A stretch of DNA of 64,000 nucleotides from Dastarcus helophoroides (Eukaryota; Arthropoda; Insecta; Coleoptera; Bothrideridae). The DNA lies in the NCBI GenBank assembly GCA_028583605.1, contig CM053330.1:19803539-19867538 (forward strand), written 5' to 3'. How positions within the stretch are numbered: position 1 is the first letter of the stretch; each line of letters begins with the position of its first letter. Made by a program: the position numbers and the translations under genes. Of the stretch, positions 63,201-64,000 are shown piece after piece. Under the pieces are notes generated by a model. That model did not search any database. It saw only the letters and a list, made by a program, of their open reading frames with translations, and had not been told where the DNA came from.

Positions 63201-63773
63201 TATTAAATTAATTATTGAATTAGTAAAATAATGTAAGCAAACTCTATAATTACATATATTTTCAAGAAAATATATGTTATGCAGCTTCTTTAATTCTTTG
63301 GGAATGATTAAAGAATGTTGAAAACCTCTTATTTTCGCTATTTAAAAATGGGCGGTATTTCTTTTAAGTTTTTGCTTCTTATTTATTGATTTAGTTATTA
63401 ACGATTCTACGTTTATTGCGTCATATTCCATAACCAATAAGTTTGAGATAGCACTAACAGATACAAATAAATCATAATATTAGAGAAAACATGTTAACTT
63501 ACCTCCACCGTTCTGCTGACACAAATAAGGAAACCTCCATATATTGCCTAAACCGACAGAATATCCTATGATGGACAAAAAGAACTGCATTTTTCCCGAC
63601 CATGCCGCTCTATCAGGGTCTTCAGCAGGACCGCTTCCCCTTGATATAATAGAACCTCGGGGCCCTTGAAGTACTATGGTAACACCTGGTTTAGCACCAT
63701 CTCTACCACTCCGCGAGTTAAGTGGTGCAAGCTCATGCCCATTTTTATTCGTTTCCTGAGTTTTATTAGCCAT
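9071..63773 (-). CDS. SLC6 sodium-dependent amino-acid transporter (B0AT/SIT1/NTT4-like), complete, 10 coding exons
   Basis: Joining exons 63503-63773, 31655-31887, 31378-31602, 31211-31321, 24039-24280, 22325-22487, 22036-22237, 19249-19595, 18994-19194 and 9071-9202 gives an uninterrupted 708-residue protein. Every junction is GT-AG and every phase matches. It has the SLC6 signature NIWRFPY (77-83), NGGGAFLIPF, an EL2 cysteine pair (C176/C188), sequon N181-G-T, TM6 with [11 protein letters not shown], and [16 protein letters not shown] before TM8. Twelve membrane segments can be placed: about 63-87, 92-115, 136-162, 217-235, 245-263, 292-315, 323-350, 434-463, 483-504, 515-540, 558-584 and 607-632. 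Family members co-transport Na+ with small solutes at the plasma membrane. Gly74 stands where monoamine transporters have Asp, which favours an amino-acid substrate. Length is usual for the family. Resemblance to vertebrate SLC6A19/A20 and A17 is from memory of family motifs; the exact substrate is unknown. The ATG at 63773 has a good Kozak context (A at -3, G at +4). Confidence 0.93.
9820..13600. mobile_element. Copy of repeat family H, split by FB-2
   Basis: The sequence at 9830-9966 (with GTTCCATTTAAAAATCAAAA and AACGAAAGTGACAGTAGGAA) and that at 13537-13600 (with TTTATCTTCATAAATAAAG followed by AAAAAATAGGG) are adjacent in the copy at 46987-47872. Here they are separated by about 3.56 kb, so FB-2 inserted into an older copy of the family. 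Confidence 0.75.
9967..13531. mobile_element. Foldback element FB-2, ~3.56 kb, with mirrored repeat arms
   Basis: GTACAGGGTAATTGATCATA at 9967 is the reverse complement of TATGATCAATAACCCTGTAC ending at 13532, with one mismatch; similarity continues for about 200 bp inward on both sides. The flanks ACATAA (9961-9966 and 13531-13536) look like a target duplication. Between the termini, 10600-12120 is T-rich and built from degenerate copies of a TTTCGACTTTTT-like unit. From about 12130 to 13060 the strand flips to A-rich with reverse-complement units (GTCAAAATTTCGAAAAA). No transposase is visible, so it is probably non-autonomous. The ORFs inside are by-products. Confidence 0.8.
13601..16892. 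other. Intron 9, mostly unique AT-rich DNA
   Basis: Contains a degenerate AGT microsatellite (about 13808-13855) and a diverged tandem duplication of about 150 bp (roughly 15760-15905 and 15925-16045). A 99-codon minus-strand ORF (16613-16912) has no recognisable motif and overlaps the start of the next repeat. No gene called. Confidence 0.5.
16893..17905 (+). repeat. Dispersed repeat family B, copy 1
   Basis: About 1 kb in which blocks occur in the same order as at 32005-34460 and 44308-45320: a GGTAATTTTGCACCAAATCA-type block, GCAATTCTTAACCGATTTTT, ATAACCCTA(C/T)TAATTTTG, a TGTCAAA...TGACA block, and at the end TTAGTTTTACCAACGATT. No ORF is shared and no terminal repeat is obvious. The class is unknown (perhaps a non-autonomous element). 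Confidence 0.75.
17906..18993. other. Intron 9, unique AT-rich DNA
   Basis: No gene or repeat recognised. The sequence near 18720 has CTAACCTAACC, two telomere-like units only. Confidence 0.5.
18994..19194 (-). CDS. Transporter exon 9: TM12 and start of the C-tail
   Basis: Sixty-seven codons in phase 0 after a 54-bp intron (acceptor ATATAG). LPYPGWVLG opens TM12, which ends near [11 protein letters not shown]. The following residues to TDVD are a polar cytosolic tail. Donor GTAAGT. Reading past the donor continues in frame for a while, so an alternative 3' end with intron retention cannot be excluded. Confidence 0.93.
19249..19595 (-). CDS. Transporter exon 8: TM9 to TM11
   Basis: Two bases complete Val483 and 115 codons follow. 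It contains TM9, SGxYW-like [17 protein letters not shown]10 with [10 protein letters not shown], the [11 protein letters not shown] loop, and [11 protein letters not shown] (TM11), all family hallmarks. The acceptor is TTCTAG. I chose donor GTAGGT after GCAATA because it alone keeps frame with exon 9. Another GT four bases downstream would shift the frame. Confidence 0.93.
19596..22035. other. Intron 7 (2.4 kb)
   Basis: Holds a hAT-like terminus near 19945 (GGCGAAGCTACGTGGGGGTT with a G-run and CTCCCC) and a family C repeat copy at about 20300-21025. Near 21095-21120 is TTCGAATTCTCGTCCAAAGC, which recurs in intron 5 near 23434. No coding sequence is recognised. Confidence 0.6.
20300..21025 (+). 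repeat. Family C repeat copy
   Basis: Matches 39110-39770 closely in the same orientation, e.g. TTTTTGAATTTTGGTAGATA, TAAATTTTCATAAAGAA and AAAGAAATGCATTTTATTTT. The match stops inside the other element, so this copy lacks recognisable foldback termini. Confidence 0.8.
22036..22237 (-). CDS. Transporter exon 7: TM8
   Basis: Sixty-seven codons plus one base. [16 protein letters not shown] is one of the best conserved strings of the SLC6A15-20 branch and is followed by TM8. Gly454-Ser455 take the place of the Asp-Ser pair that contributes to the second sodium site in monoamine transporters. Acceptor TTTTAG, donor GTAAGT. The 87-bp intron upstream is short. Confidence 0.95.
22325..22487 (-). 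CDS. Transporter exon 6: extracellular loop EL4
   Basis: The first base completes Asp361 and 54 codons follow. This is a polar loop with sequons N374-I-T, N398-N-T and N406-C-S, consistent with an extracellular position. Acceptor TTTTCAG; donor GTAAGG directly after LETELAT. The loop is the most variable part of the family, so this exon is supported mostly by matching phases, good splice sites and position between two sure exons. Confidence 0.88.
22488..24038. other. Intron 5 (1.55 kb)
   Basis: AT-rich. Contains TTCGAATTCTCATCCAAAGC near 23434, a short repeat shared with intron 7. Nothing else recognised. Confidence 0.6.
24039..24280 (-). CDS. Transporter exon 5: TM6 and TM7
   Basis: Eighty codons plus two bases; acceptor TTTGCAG and donor [25 protein letters not shown] leads into TM6, then [13 protein letters not shown] and TM7 to FAILGFK. 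Gln296, Ser300 and Asn332 line up with chloride-site residues Gln332, Ser336 and Asn368 of SERT. Ala336 replaces the Ser at the fourth position of that set. Cys321 and the NNC motif are family features. Confidence 0.95.
24349..25252 (+). repeat. Family D repeat, copy 1 (intron 4)
   Basis: Starts GGGGAAAATGGAGTTAACAC and shares a series of blocks with 48960-50307: GGTAATCCCGAACACAA, AACTGGG, GGGCATAT(A/G)AGGAAT, TCA(A/G)TCACCAT, and the CTCCCTTAG(A/G)(G/T)GTT block at the end. The GGGGANNNTGGGGT-like start recalls pogo-type ends seen at 52028 and 54721. Confidence 0.7.
25253..28145. other. Intron 4, AT-rich DNA
   Basis: No gene. A 12-bp perfect palindrome TCGGGATCCCGA lies at 26105-26116 within a short stretch rich in ATCCCGG/ATCCGG-like words. 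No larger repeat was recognised. Confidence 0.5.
28146..29468. mobile_element. Foldback element FB-3, ~1.3 kb (intron 4)
   Basis: The outer arms are inverted repeats: CTTGGGTATTCTCTAAATT...CAGTCTAAAAACAATTTTAG at 28146 mirrors CTAAAATTGTTTTTAGACTG...TTACCCAAG ending at 29468, with similarity for about 240 bp. Small ORFs in the arms (28191-28379 minus, 29175-29357 plus) encode similar peptides sharing TFPYK and ISKKK, as expected from inverted copies. The centre has a ~90-bp direct repeat around 28623 and 28711 (TATGTCAACC...AGAGG). Confidence 0.7.
29469..31210. other. Intron 4, AT-rich DNA near exon 4
   Basis: No gene, RNA or clear repeat seen. Around 30880-30955, TCGTTTATAACGAACACCCG and ATTCGTTATATCCGAAG are imperfect repeats of each other. 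Confidence 0.5.
31211..31321 (-). CDS. Transporter exon 4: TM5
   Basis: Thirty-seven codons, phase 0 at both ends, between acceptor TTTCAG and donor GTAAGA. It encodes [20 protein letters not shown] (TM5) and the ITLKGA...MYTPK loop, a motif conserved in the amino-acid transporter branch. A 6.9-kb intron follows. Confidence 0.94.
31378..31602 (-). CDS. Transporter exon 3: EL2 and TM4
   Basis: Seventy-five codons, phase 0 at both ends, starting after TTGTAG. It begins YPLPWQDCP and contains the second extracellular loop with Cys176 and Cys188 (the conserved disulfide pair of the family), sequon N181-G-T, and the [10 protein letters not shown] stretch typical of SLC6A15-20. TM4 follows at 217-235, then KGIQSSGK. 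The introns on each side are tiny (52 bp upstream, 56 bp downstream). Confidence 0.95.
31655..31887 (-). CDS. Transporter exon 2: TM2 and TM3
   Basis: Acceptor TTTCAG precedes 31887. The first two bases complete Gly91, giving NGGGAFLIPF across the 31.6-kb intron. Residues 92-168 include [16 protein letters not shown] (TM2 and its end), RLGSLGVW (first intracellular loop) and a hydrophobic TM3 ending near YYFFNSFQ. These strings are characteristic of the B0AT/NTT4 branch. It ends in phase 0 at CAG before GTAAGT. Phe97 sits where most SLC6 members have a Tyr. Confidence 0.95.
32005..34460 (+). repeat. Family B repeat, copy 2, twice interrupted
   Basis: Carries the same ordered blocks as copies 1 and 3 but is split by the hAT-like element at 32087-33177. 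It is split again by about 350 bp (roughly 33870-34215) that is absent from the other copies. The second insert includes an unusually GC-rich stretch (33905-33960) and an imperfect inverted repeat (34047-34192). Confidence 0.7.
32087..33177. mobile_element. hAT-like non-autonomous element, 1.09 kb
   Basis: Inserted inside family B copy 2. The ends are CAGTGATCC... (left) and ...AGTCACCAGCCGCCTCTG (right; reverse complement CAGAGGCGGCTGGTGACT, a common hAT-type terminus). The flanking octamers TCACCAAA and GCACCAAG match at six of eight central bases, fitting the 8-bp target duplication of hAT elements. No transposase ORF is visible. Confidence 0.7.
34727..35220 (+). repeat. Family B repeat, partial copy with duplicated core
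   Basis: The core (tTGATCTTTGTGTGAGGTAT... and GTCGATCTCTGTGTAAGTAT..., each followed by an ACAGATTACAATT- or GGTCGCAATTCTTG-like block) occurs twice, at about 34727 and 34860. It then continues through the ATTGTTTTATGCTATTCATT block. Confidence 0.6.
35718..35805 (+). repeat. 88-bp direct repeat, copy 1
   Basis: TTTTTTAATCTTTCTTGG and AACCACGGACCAGTCCGTT match 48601-48688 with about 85-90% identity by eye. It is preceded here by GAAGATGATAGCTTGGCTACCGAAACGC, which looks like the end of a dispersed repeat. Confidence 0.7.
37559..37822 (+). CDS. Unrecognised 87-codon ORF, possibly a gene fragment
   Basis: Starts [18 protein letters not shown] and is strongly basic ([11 protein letters not shown], then [14 protein letters not shown]), with a helical, coiled-coil-like second half. 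Composition is less Ile/Phe-rich than chance ORFs in this DNA. A second short coding-like stretch in another frame begins at 37861 ([15 protein letters not shown]). I recognise no family. It could be a decayed transposon ORF or chance. Confidence 0.22.
   Translation: MVTKAFHDRVSKRYTFSDIRSCQRIKEKVLTLIGVFFRSKKRQKNEKKNKFKALEYATQMSIKLEAKLKNWKMARETRLLRQKIKVT
39023..40113. mobile_element. Foldback element FB-4 (family C), 1.09 kb
   Basis: TACAGGCTGTTTTCAAATAA at 39023 mirrors TTATTAGAAAACAACCTGTA ending at 40113, and inverted similarity continues inward (AAGATGCTAATACT against AGTATTAGCATCTT; TTTTGGTAGATACTAACTAG against CTAGTTAGTATCTACCAAAA) for about 200-400 bp. The 80-codon ORF at 39604-39846 lies inside and is low-complexity. 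The left half is shared with the copy in intron 7. Confidence 0.82.
40114..41896. other. Intron 1 stretch with one weak transposase-like ORF
   Basis: AT-rich. Contains an unrecognised 81-codon ORF (40143-40388, His/Asn-rich) that I do not call, and the psq-like ORF at 41445-41705. Confidence 0.5.
41445..41705 (+). pseudogene. Possible N-terminal helix-turn-helix (psq/pogo-like) transposase fragment
   Basis: Residues 12-47 read [10 protein letters not shown]...[18 protein letters not shown]. This resembles the spacing of the pipsqueak/pogo helix-turn-helix (YTEEDL...A...AA+.Y.VP.STL), with the Pro replaced by Phe. Only 86 codons, no DDE domain. It lies about 190 bp before the TA target of FB-5. 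The resemblance is by eye and weak. Confidence 0.3.
41897..43370. mobile_element. Foldback DNA transposon FB-5 with DUF4817 ORF, 1.47 kb
   Basis: CAGGGTCCTGCAACAGTGCG at 41897 mirrors CGCACTGTTGCAGGATCCTG ending at 43370, flanked by TA on both sides, as in the Tc1/mariner superfamily. The inverted arms run about 350 bp (41897-42244). The right arm is split: 42716-42808 and about 43109-43370, with 300 bp in between absent from the left arm. The loop carries the DUF4817 ORF on the minus strand. No DDE catalytic domain is visible, so it is non-autonomous. Confidence 0.85.
42204..42527 (-). CDS. DUF4817 helix-turn-helix ORF (transposon-encoded, truncated)
   Basis: About 107 codons. [20 protein letters not shown], then [26 protein letters not shown] fits the DUF4817 pattern (TxxELxDMxxxYGExxxNxxxAxxxYxxRFPxRRxPxxxTFxxLxxRL), an N-terminal DNA-binding domain of insect DDE transposons. 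After LKNNNK the DNA reads AAGGTAATT, a plausible splice donor at about 42233. The ORF then runs into the terminal inverted repeat and stops. Downstream catalytic exons are absent. Known of the family: DNA binding to transposon ends; activity here is unlikely. Confidence 0.75.
   Translation of the reverse strand: MRDLIFAEKNLVDFISLQMNFSKDELVDMIFVLGESEKNCILASKLYASQYPERRHSEEITFRRLLERFTDTGNVMYTKKEQTKPVINEEDQLKNNNKVINFYQNNL
43386..43616 (+). pseudogene. Unrecognised 76-codon ORF beside FB-5
   Basis: [20 protein letters not shown]... has coding-like composition, with CDLC and the stretch [19 protein letters not shown], vaguely like decayed hAT-type transposase sequence. It starts 15 bases after FB-5 and ends just before the hAT-like MITE. 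No family assignment is justified. Confidence 0.2.
43646..44089. mobile_element. hAT-like MITE, 444 bp
   Basis: CCGGCCATACACGAACG at 43646 mirrors CGCTGGTGTATGGCCGG ending at 44089. The flanks ATTATTAA and CTATTTAA are only partly alike, so a target duplication is uncertain. No ORF of its own. Confidence 0.65.
44308..45320 (+). repeat. Family B repeat, copy 3 (uninterrupted)
   Basis: Best continuous copy in intron 1: GGTAATTTTGCACCAAATCA, GCAATTCTTAACCGATTTCT, GTGTCAAAGCTGACACATCA, and CCAATTTCCGTGATGTGCAC before TTAGTTTTACCAACGATTTT. It is in the same orientation as the other copies. There is no conserved ORF. Confidence 0.78.
45321..46986. other. Intron 1 stretch, nothing recognised
   Basis: AT-rich. 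From about 46490 to 46980 it consists of AAATTT/TTCGAAAATTT-type degenerate sequence resembling the arms of FB-2. Confidence 0.5.
46987..47872. mobile_element. Foldback element FB-6 (family H), with nested MITE
   Basis: AACAGGATCATGGTACACCC at 46987 mirrors GGTTTACTATGATCCTGTT ending at 47872. Inverted arms share TTTTTTCTTTATTTATGAAG, AAAAGTGGTATTCCTACTGC, and CACTTTCGCTAAAACTTATA/TATAAGATTTAGCGAAAGTG, folding about a centre near 47300. The right arm is longer because a MITE sits in it. The left terminus of FB-2's host copy belongs to the same family. Confidence 0.8.
47538..47761. mobile_element. Near-perfect hairpin MITE, 224 bp
   Basis: AGTCCAAAGAAGGTTTCACC at 47538 is the exact reverse complement of GGTGAAACCTTCTTTGGACT ending at 47761. 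The arms stay nearly identical for about 98 bp each, with a loop of about 28 bp. TA flanks both ends. A longer duplication, ATGTCATTTT(T)AT, flanks a 263-bp segment (47500-47762) that also includes 38 bp of unrelated sequence on the left. Confidence 0.9.
47873..48959. other. Intron 1 stretch, AT-rich
   Basis: Contains the second copy of the 88-bp repeat (48601-48688). Otherwise nothing recognised. Confidence 0.55.
48601..48688 (+). repeat. 88-bp direct repeat, copy 2
   Basis: Matches 35718-35805 in the same orientation, ending AACCAAGGACCAGTCCGTT. No terminal features are seen. Confidence 0.7.
48960..50307 (+). repeat. Family D repeat, copy 2, with ~0.5 kb insert
   Basis: Starts AGGGGAAGGTGGGGTAAACA and shares ordered blocks with 24349-25252. 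It is about 450 bp longer because 49230-49760, less AT-rich (ACCCTGCGAAGCAAATATGC), has no counterpart. Several ORFs of 70-79 codons overlap here on both strands; none is recognisable. Confidence 0.65.
50308..52027. other. Intron 1 stretch with a fragment of family B
   Basis: Fragmentary family B similarity lies at about 51120-51250 and 51333-51416 (TTCAGATTCTTGTTTATATT; AGCTGTCATCGACTAAGAA). Otherwise nothing recognised. Confidence 0.5.
52028..52894. mobile_element. Pogo-like MITE, 867 bp
   Basis: GGGGAGACTGGGGTGTTATG at 52028 mirrors AGAATACCCCAGTCTCCCC ending at 52894, flanked by TA on both sides. Subterminal copies of (C)GGGAATTACGGA-like words recur (about 52220, 52510, 52535, 52862). 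It has no ORF. The terminus resembles those at 48961, 54721 and 24349. Confidence 0.75.
52895..54720. other. Intron 1 stretch, nothing recognised
   Basis: AT-rich without gene, clear inverted repeat or RNA. A GAGTAGGGGCGTAGAAAAG word at 54120 recalls decayed hAT termini, but no partner was found. Confidence 0.5.
54721..55745 (-). pseudogene. Decayed pogo/Tigger-like transposase, C-terminal part
   Basis: On the minus strand, 55690-55505 is open for 61 codons and begins [20 protein letters not shown]. This fits the GF..TGIYP.NP.VI motif after the DDE domain of pogo/Tigger transposases. A polar stretch follows ([17 protein letters not shown]). In another frame, at about 55470-55385, comes an acidic piece with [15 protein letters not shown]. 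Frameshifts and stops interrupt both. The likely element end, GGGGTACGCCGGGGAATACC, is at 54723. The catalytic part upstream was not recognised. Confidence 0.5.
55746..58719. other. Intron 1 stretch, mostly unrecognised
   Basis: The ORF at 56164-56520 (118 codons, plus) is the longest on the plus strand, yet is Lys/Ser/Ile-rich without motif; I do not call it. Near 57275, CAGTGGAGGATTGATTGTTG followed by a GC-richer block with CCGCCCCC and GGCGCC looks like a decayed hAT terminus. Confidence 0.5.
58720..60190. repeat. Element with CAAGAA-type terminal arrays, ~1.5 kb
   Basis: Left edge: several copies of TCTTGT/ACAAGA and GCAAGA (58725-58872). Right edge: the same words (60060-60190, e.g. 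CCAGCAAGACAAGAATGAAA, ACAAGAAGTTAGACAGC). Between them is degenerate T-rich then mixed A/T sequence, recalling FB-2. Boundaries and class are uncertain. Confidence 0.5.
60562..61687. mobile_element. Inverted-repeat element with 12-bp GTTCATCTCGCC arrays, 1.13 kb
   Basis: GGGTAAAAACATAGTGGAGC at 60562 mirrors GCTCCACTATGTTTTTACCC ending at 61687, flanked by TTA on both sides. Units of a 12-bp GTTCATCTCGCC consensus follow: 60583-60618 (three), 60688-60711 (two), and 61631-61666 (three, inverted). The units are about 55-60% GC in ~30% GC surroundings. No transposase. A short ORF at 60653-60847 is a by-product. Confidence 0.82.
61688..63502. other. Start of intron 1, AT-rich
   Basis: Nothing recognised between the element and exon 1. 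A 102-codon minus-strand ORF (62232-62540) is Ile/Phe/Lys-rich and overlaps no known motif. Confidence 0.55.
63503..63773 (-). CDS. Transporter exon 1: cytosolic N-terminus and TM1
   Basis: Encodes residues 1-90 plus one base (phase 1). The first 60 residues are polar and Gly/Arg-rich, as expected for a cytosolic N-tail. TM1 follows with the [12 protein letters not shown] core, where Asn77 and its neighbours form the sodium sites in SLC6 proteins. The exon ends in GGAG followed by donor GTAAGT at 63502-63497. A TTG codon nine bases upstream is in frame, but the ATG has the better context, so I start there. Confidence 0.94.
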
Positions 63774-64000
63774 AATTAACAAAAATTAAAATATTATAAT
63801 TTTCGCGTAAGTCGATACCACGTGCGTTTACGAAGAGGTACAATTGGATCACTGGAGTCGGTTAGAGATCAGTCTTAACCCATGCTCATGATAGTCGGAT
63901 TGTGATTTGTTGGTTTTAAGGGATCCGCGTATAAAATCAATATTTGGCATGTGCTTTACGGTGCGTTTAACCCTTGCGTTTCGCAGGTGGCGTATTAACT
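63774..64000 (-). promoter_or_regulatory. 5' leader/promoter side of the transporter
   Basis: This is the only upstream sequence in the window. It is less AT-rich than the introns and contains several CpGs. A four-codon upstream ORF (ATG to TAA) occupies 63889-63875 on the minus strand, and a CACGTG E-box core lies at 63819-63824. No TATA box or initiator can be assigned with confidence, and further 5' exons outside the window are possible. Confidence 0.4.

Noticed and set aside
1..64000. CRISPR array, rRNA or true tRNA genes, bacterial operons
   Set aside because: No regularly spaced direct repeats, no conserved rRNA words and no convincing cloverleaf were seen; the gene structure is eukaryotic.

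Overview
The window looks like AT-rich nuclear DNA from an arthropod, most likely an insect with a transposon-rich genome. The evidence is a split gene with GT-AG introns, an SLC6 transporter of animal type, a DUF4817 insect transposon fragment, and many foldback, hAT-like and pogo-like repeats. I cannot name the order or species. There is no bacterial-type operon, CRISPR array, rRNA gene or convincing tRNA gene.

The only gene I can reconstruct runs on the minus strand from 63773 to 9071. It has ten coding exons that join in frame at GT-AG junctions and encode a predicted 708-residue sodium-dependent transporter of the SLC6 family. The closest resemblance is to the amino-acid transporter branch (B0AT/SIT1/NTT4-like, SLC6A15-20). 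Exon 1 carries the NIWRFPY signature in TM1. Exons 2-4 cover TM2-TM5, exon 5 TM6-TM7, exon 6 a glycosylated extracellular loop, exon 7 TM8, exon 8 TM9-TM11, and exon 9 TM12. Exon 10 is a short acidic C-terminal tail 9.8 kb away. Intron sizes are extreme: 31.6 kb for intron 1 but only 52-87 bp for four others.

By region: 1-9070 is downstream intergenic DNA with one 1.1-kb foldback element (3617-4748) and a small hairpin. Intron 9 (9203-18993) holds a 3.6-kb foldback element whose arms are mirrored arrays of a degenerate TTTCGACTTTTT motif; it is inserted in an older repeat. Introns 7, 5 and 4 (19596-31210) hold dispersed repeats. Intron 1 (31888-63502) is a nest of transposable elements: a hAT-like insertion inside a dispersed 1-kb repeat, several ~1-kb foldback elements beginning TACAGG or similar, a 1.47-kb foldback carrying a DUF4817 helix-turn-helix ORF, a 224-bp near-perfect hairpin MITE, a decayed pogo/Tigger transposase tail, and an element carrying eight copies of a 12-bp GTTCATCTCGCC unit. 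The last 227 bases (63774-64000) are the upstream leader/promoter side of the transporter.

Nearly all remaining ORFs are short chance ORFs in AT-rich DNA or lie inside palindromic repeats. The main points of interest are the foldback elements with different end sequences that share one intron, the nested insertions whose order can be read, and two substitutions at predicted chloride-site positions of the transporter.
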